Source: Pseudomonas wadenswilerensis
GTDB lineage: Bacteria > Pseudomonadota > Gammaproteobacteria > Pseudomonadales > Pseudomonadaceae
Length of the DNA stretch: 64,000 nt
Direction: 5' to 3'
Assembly (NCBI RefSeq): GCF_900497695.1
Contig: NZ_UIDD01000007.1
Coordinates: 744,001-808,000, forward strand
Position 1 is the stretch's first letter; the number at the start of each line of letters is the position of its first letter. Of this stretch, positions 9,446 through 17,968 are shown piece by piece. The notes under the pieces are model-generated. The model was given only the letters and a program-made list of their open reading frames with translations, had not been told where the DNA came from and ran no database searches. A program made the translations under genes and the position numbers.

Positions 9446-10408
9446 TTGACCCCTCACCCGAGATTTGCCCGCATCGGCCGCATCACCCTCGCCTACGAGA
9501 CCCTCGGGCCCGAACATGCGCCACCGGTGCTGTTGGTCCATGGCCTTGCCCAGCAGCTGACCGCATGGCCCGACGCGCTGGTACACAGCCTTGTCAAAGC
9601 GGGCTTTCGGGTGATCCGTTTCGACAACCGCGACATCGGCAAGTCCAGCCGCATGTGCGGTACACCGCGCCTGGCCTGGCACTACCTGAACGCACAGGTT
9701 GGCCGCCGCAGCCGCGCGCCCTACTCGCTGGATGACATGGCCCATGACACGCTGGGCTTGATCGACAGTCTCAAGCTGGGCCCGGTGCACCTGGTCGGCG
9801 CATCGATGGGCGGCATGATTGCCCAGATCGTCGCCGCGCGTTTTCCCTATGCGGTGCGTTCACTGACCTCGATCATGTCCAGCTCCGGTGATCGACGCCT
9901 GCCCAACGCCCGTGCCGACGTGCGCAAGCTGTTGCTCAACCCGGTGCGCCAAACCTCCTTGCAGCGCGAGATCGACCATAACCTGCAGCTTTGGGAGCTG
10001 ATCGCCAGCCCAGGCTACCCGACACCACGCGAACAATTGCGAGCGCGGCTTGAAGACGATCTCAGGCGCAACGTACCTGCGGCCGGAGGCATCGAACGAC
10101 AGTTCGCCGCGATCCTGGCCTCGGGGTCGCGCGTGCCGTTGCTGTCGCAGATCGACACCCCCACCCTGGTGCTGCATGGCCTGGAAGACCCGCTCATACC
10201 TTTCGAGGCCGGACGCAGCACCGCCGAGCACATCCCCGGTGCGGTGTTCGAAAGCATCGCCGGAATGGGTCACGACCTTCCAGCGGCACTCCTGCCGACA
10301 CTGGCTGAGCGCCTGCTCAAGCATTTTCGCCAAGCCGTTCGCGCACAGCTGCCCCCTCTGCAGTCGCGGCAGTGCGCCAAGCCCCTGACCTACAACAAAA
10401 CCAACTGA
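9446..10408 (+). CDS. Alpha/beta-hydrolase (esterase/lactonase-like)
   Basis: I start the gene at the TTG at 9446 because GGAGA lies seven bases upstream. An in-frame TTG at 9407 lacks a ribosome site and would overlap the operator. The 320-residue protein has the HG motif of the oxyanion hole (LLVHGLAQQ), nucleophile Ser120 in GASMGG, Asp248 in HGLEDPLIP and His276 in GMGHD, a complete triad. It heads an operon with the reductase-like gene 13 bases downstream. Coupled to a Baeyer-Villiger monooxygenase under the same operator, an ester or lactone hydrolase makes metabolic sense: the monooxygenase makes esters or lactones from ketones and the hydrolase opens them. Confidence 0.88.
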   Translation: MTPHPRFARIGRITLAYETLGPEHAPPVLLVHGLAQQLTAWPDALVHSLVKAGFRVIRFDNRDIGKSSRMCGTPRLAWHYLNAQVGRRSRAPYSLDDMAHDTLGLIDSLKLGPVHLVGASMGGMIAQIVAARFPYAVRSLTSIMSSSGDRRLPNARADVRKLLLNPVRQTSLQREIDHNLQLWELIASPGYPTPREQLRARLEDDLRRNVPAAGGIERQFAAILASGSRVPLLSQIDTPTLVLHGLEDPLIPFEAGRSTAEHIPGAVFESIAGMGHDLPAALLPTLAERLLKHFRQAVRAQLPPLQSRQCAKPLTYNKTN

Positions 10409-10421
10409 CAGGAACACGACC

Positions 10422-11630
10422 ATGAAGGTGATTGCATTAGGCGGCTGTGGCCATATGGGCCGGCACTTTGTCGAGACGGCGATCCAGCTCCAGGCCTTTT
10501 CCTGGCTGACGGTAGCCGACCGCAACGCCGAGGAGGCGCTACGCTACGTGGCCAGCCTGGGCCGATCGAACATTGATGCGCTGCAGGTCGATGCGCGCAA
10601 TCCCGAGGCCCTCACCCGGGTCTTGCGCAACTACGATGTGGTGGTCTCGACCATCGGGCCTTACTACCTGTTTGGTACGACGGTGCTGCAATGCGCCATC
10701 GACGCGGGCTGTCACTACATCGATATCTGTGATGACCCCGAACCCACCCTGGCAATGCTCGACCTCGATGCGCGTGCACAAGCCGCGAACATCACCGCCA
10801 TCGTCGGCATGGGCGCCAGCCCAGGCGTGGCCAACCTGCTGGCCAGCAAAGCCATCCGCCAGGTCGGTGCCCCGCACCGCGTGGTCACCACCTGGGGCAG
10901 CGCCTCGCGTGCCAAGGAAGCAGCCAGTCACGATACCGACATGGGCGCGGCACTCGATCACTGGGTCGAACAACTGACCGGCAACATCCCGGTGTTTCGC
11001 GGTGGTCGCATCGCCAGCGGCCTGCCATTGACCGAAATAGACCTGCTGGTGCCCGGCATCGGTGCGGTGCGCGCCCATACGGTGGGGCATCCGGAACCTG
11101 TGACCTTGCCGACGACTTTCGCCTCGATCCGCGAATGCGCCAACGCGATGGTGTTTTCCAACAGCCTGATCAGCCTGCTGAAGTTGATCCAGGCCCGCGT
11201 CGACCAGCGCGGCCACAGTGTCAGCCAAGCGGCGTCCGAATTGCGCAAAGTCGCGCTGAACAACGACCTTTCGGGCCTGAGCCTGGGTGAGTCCCTGTCC
11301 CTGCTAGTGGGTTCGGCAAAAGAAAGTCTGTTTGGCCGGCGTTACATTCCAGCGGAAATGTCCGCTATCGCCGAAGGCCTGAGCCAGGGCCGGCGACATG
11401 TGTGCAGCGCCTGGATCAATGGCGAAATCCCCGGCGGCATGGGGCCCAACACCTGCATTCCGACGGCAGTGGCCCTGCTCATGCTGGTGCAGGGCAAAAT
11501 CAGCCGCAAAGGTGCGTTCGCCCCCGAGGCCGGCATCGATGCCGACCAGTTTTTCACCTTGCTGCAGCCCTTCATCAAGGCCGAGGATACCCAGCAACCG
11601 GTGATCACGCTACGTGAGGTCGTACTGTGA
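10422..11630 (+). CDS. Saccharopine dehydrogenase-like NAD(P)-binding protein
   Basis: The 402-residue protein starts with a Rossmann motif GGCGHMGR (residues 7-14) and continues with the saccharopine-dehydrogenase NADP domain: NYDVVVSTIGPYYLFGTTVLQCAIDAGCHYIDICDD, residues about 69-105. The second half (SPGVANLLASKAI, then an alpha/beta domain) fits the same family. Members include true saccharopine reductases and trans-acting enoyl reductases, so the substrate is open. A GACAGGAACACGACC spacer provides the ribosome site. It overlaps the next gene by four bases, giving an operon hydrolase, reductase, membrane protein. Confidence 0.8.
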   Translation: MKVIALGGCGHMGRHFVETAIQLQAFSWLTVADRNAEEALRYVASLGRSNIDALQVDARNPEALTRVLRNYDVVVSTIGPYYLFGTTVLQCAIDAGCHYIDICDDPEPTLAMLDLDARAQAANITAIVGMGASPGVANLLASKAIRQVGAPHRVVTTWGSASRAKEAASHDTDMGAALDHWVEQLTGNIPVFRGGRIASGLPLTEIDLLVPGIGAVRAHTVGHPEPVTLPTTFASIRECANAMVFSNSLISLLKLIQARVDQRGHSVSQAASELRKVALNNDLSGLSLGESLSLLVGSAKESLFGRRYIPAEMSAIAEGLSQGRRHVCSAWINGEIPGGMGPNTCIPTAVALLMLVQGKISRKGAFAPEAGIDADQFFTLLQPFIKAEDTQQPVITLREVVL

Positions 11631-12178
11631 AAGGCGCGCCGCCGGGGCTGGTGTTGACCCGCGAACGTCAAGCCATGCTGACGGAGCTTGAACAACTGCT
11701 GGGACAGCCGGTGCACGCCTATGTCTGGGCCTTTCGCCAGATCCACCCCGGCTGGCTACTGTTCGTCAGCTTCATGACTTCACAGGTCATCAACGAACTC
11801 ATCATCTACGAGCTTTTCGAGGCGCGTGGCCGCTACGGCATCGAGCGCACCCTGTTTGAAATCATCTCGCCGCTGCTGCTGTGGTTTCTGCTCGACACGG
11901 CCATCCAGCTCGCCTTGACGCTGGCCGGCCGTGGCCATCGCCTGCTGGTACAGACGTTGAATGGTGAACTGCTGGTGTTTCATCGCCGGCTCTTCAGCGC
12001 CAGGCCCGAACGCCTGGAGCGGCGCATCAAGGGTTCATTGGCGCTGAATGCGCAACTGATGGGCTTTGCGATAGACCGCCTGGACACCGACATCGGGCGC
12101 TTTTACGTGTGGGGCCGTTGGCGCGACGTGCGGGTGCTGATGCGGCCTGCCAGGGAGGCTTGCGATGCGCACCACTGA
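11627..12178 (+). CDS. Hypothetical membrane protein of the monooxygenase cluster
   Basis: The GTG start overlaps the previous stop (GTGA), so translation is coupled. The 183-residue product has two hydrophobic stretches (about 43-65 and 78-100) between a polar N-terminus and a basic C-terminal half rich in Arg and Leu. I recognise no family. The position, third in the operator-controlled operon and beside TetR and the monooxygenase, suggests an accessory role such as anchoring or uptake of a hydrophobic substrate, which is inference only. The C-terminus ends eleven bases before the convergent TetR stop. Confidence 0.65.
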   Translation: MKGAPPGLVLTRERQAMLTELEQLLGQPVHAYVWAFRQIHPGWLLFVSFMTSQVINELIIYELFEARGRYGIERTLFEIISPLLLWFLLDTAIQLALTLAGRGHRLLVQTLNGELLVFHRRLFSARPERLERRIKGSLALNAQLMGFAIDRLDTDIGRFYVWGRWRDVRVLMRPAREACDAHH

Positions 12179-12188
12179 AGCGTACGCC

Positions 12189-12839
12189 TCAGGCCTGTGG
12201 GGTGAGAAACGCCGCGATGTGGCGCTTGACCAGCATGCGCTGCTGCTCAGGGTCAAAACGCTCGGGATCGATGACTCGCCCAACGCCCAGGCCATCGGCC
12301 AGGGCAACCATGGCATCGGCTTCGAGCTTCAGGTCGAGGCCGGCCCGGATCGCCTTTTGCGCCTGCAGGCGGGTCAGTTCGTCGACCAGCGCACTGCGCA
12401 TGAAGGCATACCGCCGTTGGTGTTCGGCACCCAGTTTTTCATTGCCCACGCACGTACGCAGGAACGCCAACCAGATACGCCAGGCAGTTTCACCGGCCTC
12501 ATCGAGCGGCAACGAAGCGTGCAGGATGCACTCCAGGCGAGCGATACCCTCGACACCTTCAAGGCACTCGGTCACCTCCTCGACCATGCCGGTAATGAGG
12601 TGGTCCAGCGCATACAGCAGCACTTCGTCCTTGGTCCTGAAGTAGTGCACGACCGCCCCGGTGGTGGCCTGCAGTTCACCTGCTATCTCGCGGATCGTGA
12701 CGTTCTCGACCCCCACACGAAGAATCGCTCGCCACGTGGCCTCCAGCACCTCCTGGCGCTTGCGTTCATTGTTGGAAACCGCAGCGCCCGCCTTGCGTCG
12801 GGTGCGGGCCGGGGCTTCTCGGGATATCGCCATGGGCAT
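12189..12839 (-). CDS. TetR-family repressor, probable master regulator of the operator set
   Basis: The product shows the TetR DNA-binding domain RKRQEVLEATWRAILRVG then VTIREIAGELQATTGAVVHYFRTKDEVL, residues about 22-70, and an alpha-helical ligand domain; total about 216 residues. I choose the ATG at 12839 (MPMAIS), preceded by GCGAGA. Upstream in-frame starts would overlap the palindrome or lie inside the divergent gene. The palindrome at 12874-12890 covers a TATGAT -10 element for this gene on the minus strand, so it is probably self-repressed. The inducer would be a substrate or product of the monooxygenase. It is convergent with the membrane-protein gene and divergent from the monooxygenase. 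Confidence 0.85.
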   Translation of the reverse strand: MPMAISREAPARTRRKAGAAVSNNERKRQEVLEATWRAILRVGVENVTIREIAGELQATTGAVVHYFRTKDEVLLYALDHLITGMVEEVTECLEGVEGIARLECILHASLPLDEAGETAWRIWLAFLRTCVGNEKLGAEHQRRYAFMRSALVDELTRLQAQKAIRAGLDLKLEADAMVALADGLGVGRVIDPERFDPEQQRMLVKRHIAAFLTPQA

Positions 12840-12873
12840 TGATCTCGCTGTTGGCAGGTTCGACTCGTCGCAC

Positions 12874-12890
12874 ATCATAACAATGATGAT
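12874..12890. promoter_or_regulatory. 17-bp palindromic operator, site 3 (divergent promoter)
   Basis: ATCATAACAATGATGAT has 7-bp arms with a single mismatch. It lies between the divergent TetR and monooxygenase genes, 35 bases before the TetR start and 34 before the monooxygenase start, where one bound dimer could repress both. This copy ties the other two (7953 and 9385) to this TetR protein. Confidence 0.75.
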
Positions 12891-12923
12891 CAAACAATAA
12901 GATGCTCGATAACGGAGAACGCT

Positions 12924-14450
12924 GTGATCAATCAACCAAGAGCCAAGCTTTCGACGGAACTGGACGCCGACGTGATCATCGTCGGCAGCGGCTTCTCCGG
13001 GCAGTGCATGGCGATCAAGCTTCGCGAGGCCGGTTTCCACTCCGTATTGCTTCTGGAGCGCGGCGCCACGGTGGGCGGCACCTGGCGTGACAATCACTAC
13101 CCCGGCGCAGCCTGCGACATCCCTTCGCACCTGTATTCCTTCTCGTTCATGCTCAACCCGAACTGGTCACGCACCTATCCGGGCCAGGCCGAAATCCTCG
13201 GTTATCTGCATGCCACTGCCGAACGGCACGGGTTGCTCGAACACATGCGTTTCAACACCCTCGTCAGCGGCGCAAGCTTTGATGCGGGCCGCCTGACCTG
13301 GCAGGTAGAAACCGACGGTGGGCCACTACGCTGCCGCTTCCTGATCCTGGGTACCGGCGGTTTGAGCGAGCCTGTGGTACCCCGCCTGGCGGGGCTGGAC
13401 ACCTTTGCGGGACGCACCTTCCACTCGGCGCGCTGGGACCACGACTATGCCCTGCAAGGCAAGCGCGTGGCGGTGATCGGCAGCGGAGCCAGCGCCATCC
13501 AGTTCGTGCCGCAGATTGCGCCGCGCGTCGAGCGGCTCAGTGTGTTCCAACGCACCCCGGCGTGGATCGTACCGCGCCAGGACCGCCCGTTCAGCGCCTT
13601 GCAAAAAGCGCTTTACCGCTACCTGCCGGGGGTGATGCGGCTCAAGCGCTGGGGCATTCACTGGCTGAACGAAGTGCAGGCCCTTGGCACGGTGGTCGAC
13701 CCCAAGTACATGGCCCTGGGTGAGAAAATCGCGCTTCAACACCTGCACCGGCAAGTCGCCGATCCCCAGCTGCGGGCCCGCCTCACGCCCGACTATGTGA
13801 TGGGTTGCAAGCGCATCCTGATCTCTGATGACTGGTACCCCGCCCTGCAACGGGCCAATACCTCGCTGGTGAGCGATGCCATCGAACGCATCACCCCCAC
13901 CGGCGTCTTGACCTGCGATGGCCGCTTGCACGAGGTCGACGCGATCATCTTCGGTACCGGCTTCCAGGCCACCGAAGCGCTCGGCAAGCTGCGTATTCGC
14001 GGGCGCCTGGGACGTGAACTGAACGAGGTCTGGGCCCAGGGTGCCGAAGCCTATGTCGGCGCCAGCGTCAACGGCTTTCCCAACCTGTTCCTGATCACCG
14101 GGCCGAACACCGGGTTGGGGCATAACTCGATGGTGTTCATGATCGAGGCAAACGTGGCACACATCGTCGGTGCGCTGAAAGCTGCCCGGCAAGCCGATGC
14201 CCAGGTAGTAGAGGTCAAGCGTGAGGTCCAGGCGCGCTACAACCAGAATCTGCAGCGGCGCCTGGAAAAATCGGTCTGGGTGACCGGCTGCAAGAGCTGG
14301 TACCAGGACAAGGCCAGCGGCAAGGTCACCACGCTCTGGCCTGGTTTCAGTACTCAGTATTGGGCAATCGCCCATCGCTTCAAGGCTGACGACTACCTGC
14401 TGCTGGCAGCAGGTTCGCCTCAGGTCCCCGCGCCCGTTTCGGCGAGGTAA
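12924..14450 (+). CDS. Flavin-dependent Baeyer-Villiger-type monooxygenase
   Basis: The 508-residue protein has an FAD Rossmann motif GSGFSG at residues 21-26 and a second NADPH motif VAVIGSGASAIQ. Between them is the Baeyer-Villiger fingerprint FxGxxxHxxxWD: Phe161, Gly163, His167, Trp171, Asp172. Such enzymes insert oxygen next to a ketone to form esters or lactones, or oxidise sulfur or nitrogen. The start is GTG with CGGAGA just upstream. The C-terminal GITGPNTGLGH-type motif (LFLITGPNTGLGHNS) is typical of the class. Its last 31 bases overlap, tail to tail, with the LysR gene on the other strand. The physiological substrate is unknown. Confidence 0.92.
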   Translation: MINQPRAKLSTELDADVIIVGSGFSGQCMAIKLREAGFHSVLLLERGATVGGTWRDNHYPGAACDIPSHLYSFSFMLNPNWSRTYPGQAEILGYLHATAERHGLLEHMRFNTLVSGASFDAGRLTWQVETDGGPLRCRFLILGTGGLSEPVVPRLAGLDTFAGRTFHSARWDHDYALQGKRVAVIGSGASAIQFVPQIAPRVERLSVFQRTPAWIVPRQDRPFSALQKALYRYLPGVMRLKRWGIHWLNEVQALGTVVDPKYMALGEKIALQHLHRQVADPQLRARLTPDYVMGCKRILISDDWYPALQRANTSLVSDAIERITPTGVLTCDGRLHEVDAIIFGTGFQATEALGKLRIRGRLGRELNEVWAQGAEAYVGASVNGFPNLFLITGPNTGLGHNSMVFMIEANVAHIVGALKAARQADAQVVEVKREVQARYNQNLQRRLEKSVWVTGCKSWYQDKASGKVTTLWPGFSTQYWAIAHRFKADDYLLLAAGSPQVPAPVSAR

Positions 14451-15334
14451 GCCTTGATGAAATCGATCCAGGCACGGACCTTGCGCGGTACATGGCGGCT
14501 TGCCGGATACAACGCGTAGACACTTTGCCGGGCGAAGCGGTAAGCGGGCAACGCATCGAGCAACTGTCCACTCGCCAGGTCATCGGCCACCAGCCATTCC
14601 GGCAGCAAGGCGACACCCGCACCTTGCACGGCGAAAGCACGCAGGATTGACGCGTTATCGGTCACCAGCAAGGGCGTGCCGTGCGTCTCAAACACCGCAC
14701 TGCGACCAGCGTCCCCCTGCAGTTCCCAGCGACTGTTCTGCTCGAAGCGGCTGTGCACCAGCTGCGCCACGGCGGCCAGGTGCGAAGGTGAGTCGATGAT
14801 CTGCGGGCCATGGGCGGCCAGCAGGCTGGGCGCCAGCACCAGGCGCACGTCGTAAGTGGCCAGGCACACGCCACGGTAGCTGGAATCCTGGGCCTGGCCC
14901 AGGCGGATGGCGACATCGAAACGCTCGCGCACCAGGTCGACCTGGGAGGTGTGGGTTTCCAGGCGCACGCTCAGGTCAGGGTGCAACCGGCAGAACGCCT
15001 GCAACGCCGGGGCGAGGACTTTCAGCCCGTACTCGACGGTGGAGGTAATGCGCAGGCTGCCCTGCAAGCCAGCATGCTCGGCGCGCGCCTCGTCGATGGC
15101 GACGCGCGCATCTTCGACCACCTGCAGGCAGCGCTGGTAAAAGCGCTCGCCGGCATCAGTGAGGGCAATTCGGCGGGTGGTGCGGGTCAGCAAGGTCACG
15201 CCCAGTTCAGCTTCCAGCTGCTTGATGCTGAAGCTGACGGCGGCGCGGGTTTGCTGCAGGCGCTCGGCGGCGCCGGTGAAGGAGCCGGCCTGGACCACCG
15301 CGCAGAACAGTTCGAATCGGTCGAGACTGACCAT
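14420..15334 (-). CDS. LysR-family transcriptional regulator
   Basis: The 304-residue protein begins with a standard LysR winged helix (FELFCAVVQAGSFTGAAERLQQTRAAVSFSIKQLEAELGVTLLTRTTRR) and continues with a complete substrate-binding fold. It is divergent from the MFS exporter gene at 15448 and most likely controls it. A 16-bp palindrome sits in the shared promoter region. Its 3' end overlaps the end of the monooxygenase gene, but no operator of the TetR set lies nearby, so I do not include it in that regulon. Confidence 0.9.
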   Translation of the reverse strand: MVSLDRFELFCAVVQAGSFTGAAERLQQTRAAVSFSIKQLEAELGVTLLTRTTRRIALTDAGERFYQRCLQVVEDARVAIDEARAEHAGLQGSLRITSTVEYGLKVLAPALQAFCRLHPDLSVRLETHTSQVDLVRERFDVAIRLGQAQDSSYRGVCLATYDVRLVLAPSLLAAHGPQIIDSPSHLAAVAQLVHSRFEQNSRWELQGDAGRSAVFETHGTPLLVTDNASILRAFAVQGAGVALLPEWLVADDLASGQLLDALPAYRFARQSVYALYPASRHVPRKVRAWIDFIKAYLAETGAGT

Positions 15335-15351
15335 GCAATGCCTTCGCCATT

Positions 15352-15367
15352 GTCAAAATAATTTGAC
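15352..15367. promoter_or_regulatory. Probable LysR binding palindrome
   Basis: GTCAAAATAATTTGAC, perfect 6-bp arms around ATAA, lies 18 bases before the LysR start and 81 before the MFS start. Size and position fit a LysR recognition site that regulates itself and the divergent exporter. Confidence 0.55.
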
Positions 15368-15447
15368 CAATCTGCCGGTTTTTTGCGTCTTATTCAAGCA
15401 CCTGCAAGCCTCTAGACTGCGCCTTTCTCCGGCCCGTCGAACTGCTC

Positions 15448-16644
15448 ATGCCCTATCGCTCGAAAGTCACCCTGATCTATTTGCTGGGTTTCACCCTCGA
15501 CCTGCTCAACATGTTCGCCCTCAACGCCGCCTACCCGGCGCTGGGCCAGGAACTGCACGCCTCGGTGGCGCAACTGAGCTGGACCAACAACCTGTACATG
15601 CTCGGCCTGACCCTGGTGATACCGCTGGGCACCTGGATGGCCGCGCGGCTGGGCGAACGCCAGACACTGCTGCTGTCGCTGGCGCTGTTCGGCCTGGGCT
15701 CGGCACTCGCCGGCAGCGCCGGCACCATCGACAGCCTGCTTGGCTGGCGGTTGTTGCAAGGGCTCGGTGGTGGCTTGTTGATTCCGGTAGGCCAGGCCAT
15801 GGCTTATCGCTTGTATGCGCCTGAGCAACGCCACCACCTGACCTCGCTGGTAATGATGGTAGCCCTGCTGGTACCGGCGTTGTCGCCGACACTGGGTGGC
15901 GTGGTGGTCGATCAGGGCTCGTGGCGGTGGATCTTCTTTGCCATGCTGCCGCTGACGTTAATGGCTGGCGTACTGGTGCTGGCCTGGCTGCCTGCAAACC
16001 AGCCGTTACCGGCCCCTCAGCCAATCCTTGACCTGCACCTGCTCGGCCAGCCGCTGCTGCGTACGGCGATGCTGGTCTACCTGTGCGTGCCGGGCGTGTT
16101 CATCGGCGCCAACCTGGTCGCAGCCCTGTACCTGCAACAACGCCTTGGGCTTAGCGCCACGGCCACCGGAGCGCTGATGTTGCCCTGGTCGCTGGGCGCC
16201 CTGGGCGCCATTGCTTTTGTGCGCTGGCGTTTCAACCTGACCGGGCCCAAGTGGCTGCTGAGCGCCGGCATACTGATCCAGTGCGCCGCACTCCTGTGGC
16301 TGGCCTTGCCCTGGGTAGCCGCGCATCACGCCTGGCTGGCGCTGATCTTCGCCCTGCTTGGCCTGGGCAGCAGCCTGTGCAGCAGCAGTGCGCAAAGCCT
16401 GGCATTCCTGGCCATAGCGCCGGAGCAAATGGGCCAGGCCAGCGCCCTGTGGAACCTCAACCGGCAACTGAGTTTCTGTCTCGGTGTGGCCGTGCTCGGC
16501 GCTGTGCTCAATCAGCTGCTGCCGGCGCCGCAAGCGTTTGCGCACACGTTCATCCTGGCCGCGCTGCTAACCCTGCTACCGCTGCCAATGGTTTTCAAAC
16601 TGCCCGGGACTCGCGCCCTGGGGCTTATCACCCGCACTCACTGA
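15448..16644 (+). CDS. MFS multidrug-type transporter
   Basis: The 398-residue integral membrane protein has about twelve hydrophobic segments. It has the MFS motif A region MLGLTLVIPLGTWMAARLGERQTLLLS (loop 2-3) and the antiporter motif C-like LVPALSPTLGGVVVDQGSWRWIFF of drug:H+ antiporters. It is an inner-membrane exporter of unknown substrate. The divergent LysR gene is the likely regulator. The ten-base gap to the NTF2-like gene suggests they are co-transcribed. Confidence 0.87.
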   Translation: MPYRSKVTLIYLLGFTLDLLNMFALNAAYPALGQELHASVAQLSWTNNLYMLGLTLVIPLGTWMAARLGERQTLLLSLALFGLGSALAGSAGTIDSLLGWRLLQGLGGGLLIPVGQAMAYRLYAPEQRHHLTSLVMMVALLVPALSPTLGGVVVDQGSWRWIFFAMLPLTLMAGVLVLAWLPANQPLPAPQPILDLHLLGQPLLRTAMLVYLCVPGVFIGANLVAALYLQQRLGLSATATGALMLPWSLGALGAIAFVRWRFNLTGPKWLLSAGILIQCAALLWLALPWVAAHHAWLALIFALLGLGSSLCSSSAQSLAFLAIAPEQMGQASALWNLNRQLSFCLGVAVLGAVLNQLLPAPQAFAHTFILAALLTLLPLPMVFKLPGTRALGLITRTH

Positions 16645-16653
16645 GACCTGCCC

Positions 16654-17049
16654 ATGAGCCAACGCAACCCCGCCTTCAAGGAAGTCCTCGACGCCCACGT
16701 CGCCATCCAGCAATGGTTGTCCGGCACTGCCCCGGCCGATCGGCTCGATGCGCTGATGGCGCGTTTCAGCCCGCTGTATTCGATGATCACCCTGCCCGGC
16801 CAGGTGCTCGATTACCAAGGCCTGCGCGCGCTGTTTCAGCAAGCCCACGGCAAGCGTGCAGGTCTGGAAATAAGCATCGATGAACTGCACCTGATCGCCG
16901 AAGGCCCGAGCCTGGCGGTGGTCGGTTATCGCGAGTGGCAGGCCGATGCCGCAGGCAACCGCTCAGTACGCCGTTCGACCGTGGTGTTTGAACGCGCCAA
17001 TGGCGCCTTGCGCTGGCGCCATCTGCACGAAACGCAGGCATCCGGCTGA
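16654..17049 (+). CDS. SnoaL/NTF2-like small protein
   Basis: The 131-residue protein has the look of the cone-shaped NTF2-like fold: an N-terminal helix (KEVLDAHVAIQQWLSG), the 'F-S-P-x-Y-S-M-I-T' strand and a C-terminal sheet ending GALRWRHLHET. Members are used as small ligand-binding proteins or isomerase/hydratases; no catalytic Asp/His pair can be assigned here. It follows the MFS gene by nine bases. It ends exactly where the convergent ku gene stops. Confidence 0.65.
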   Translation: MSQRNPAFKEVLDAHVAIQQWLSGTAPADRLDALMARFSPLYSMITLPGQVLDYQGLRALFQQAHGKRAGLEISIDELHLIAEGPSLAVVGYREWQADAAGNRSVRRSTVVFERANGALRWRHLHETQASG

Positions 17050-17913
17050 TCAGGCCTTTTTGCGCGGCTTGCTGGTGCCCGCGGGCTTTTTCGCCGCTGG
17101 CGCCGCTTTCTTCGCCGCCGGCTTGCGCCCACCCAGGCTGCGTTTGAGCAGTTCGGTGAGGTCGATGATGTCGGCGCTTTTCTGTTCGCCTTCGCCTTCC
17201 AGCGGCTCGACCGTGGCGATCTTGCCCTGGCTGGCTTTTTCTTCGACCAGGCTCATGATGGTGTCCTTGAAGTCATTGCGGTAATCCTCCGGCGTCCAGT
17301 GCCCGCTCATGTCCTCGACCAAGCGCTTGGCCATCTGCAGCTCGCGCTTGTCGATACTCGCGTCGCGCACGCTGGCATCCAGTTCCAGGCTGTCCAGACC
17401 ACGCACTTCCTCAGGCCAGCGCAGGATGATCATCACCATGGCATCCTCCAGCGGGCGCAGCAGCGCGAGGTGCTGCTGGGTGTGCAGCACCACCTTGGCC
17501 AGGGCGACCTTACCGGTGCTCTCGAGGGTTTCGCGCAGCAACGCGTACACCTTGCCGCCGCGACGGTCGGGGCTCAGGTAGTACGGGGTAGCAAACTGCT
17601 GCAGGGGGACTTCGCCGCTGTCGACGAAAGAAAAGATATCGATGGTCTGGGTCGCCTCCGGCCGGGCCTGGCGGATCTCCTCTTCGCTGATCACCACGTA
17701 CTGGCCCTTCCGGTACTGCACGCCCTTGACGATATGCTCACGGGCGATCTCCTTGCCAGTGACCTTGTTCACCCGCTTGTAGCCCACCGGCTCCATGCTG
17801 CGCTCGTCGAGCCAGTCGAAGTCGACCCGGTCGCTGCTGATCGCGGTACTCAACGACACCGGGATGTGCACCAGGCCGAAGCTGATTGCACCTTTCCAGA
17901 TGGCTCTGGCCAT
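17050..17913 (-). CDS. ku: Ku protein of bacterial NHEJ
   Basis: I start at the ATG at 17913 because GGGAGAACGTC precedes it, giving 287 residues, the usual bacterial Ku length. The protein has the Ku core (MARAIWKGAISFGLVHIPVSLSTA, then ESTGKVALAKVVLHTQQHLALLRP) and a Lys/Ala/Pro-rich C-terminal tail (KPAAKKAAPAAKKPAGTSKPRKKA) for DNA contact. As a homodimer it rings DNA ends and recruits LigD (4261-6741). Ku and ligD are not adjacent here, which is common in pseudomonads. Confidence 0.96.
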   Translation of the reverse strand: MARAIWKGAISFGLVHIPVSLSTAISSDRVDFDWLDERSMEPVGYKRVNKVTGKEIAREHIVKGVQYRKGQYVVISEEEIRQARPEATQTIDIFSFVDSGEVPLQQFATPYYLSPDRRGGKVYALLRETLESTGKVALAKVVLHTQQHLALLRPLEDAMVMIILRWPEEVRGLDSLELDASVRDASIDKRELQMAKRLVEDMSGHWTPEDYRNDFKDTIMSLVEEKASQGKIATVEPLEGEGEQKSADIIDLTELLKRSLGGRKPAAKKAAPAAKKPAGTSKPRKKA

Positions 17914-17968
17914 GACGTTCTCCCACAGGCAATTGAAAGGCCCTTTGTCAGTCTGACTGCGCCGGGCC

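Noticed and set aside
12840..13130. Longer form of the TetR protein at 12189
   Set aside because: The extra residues run antisense into the monooxygenase start and over the palindrome. The ATG at 12839 gives a normal TetR length.
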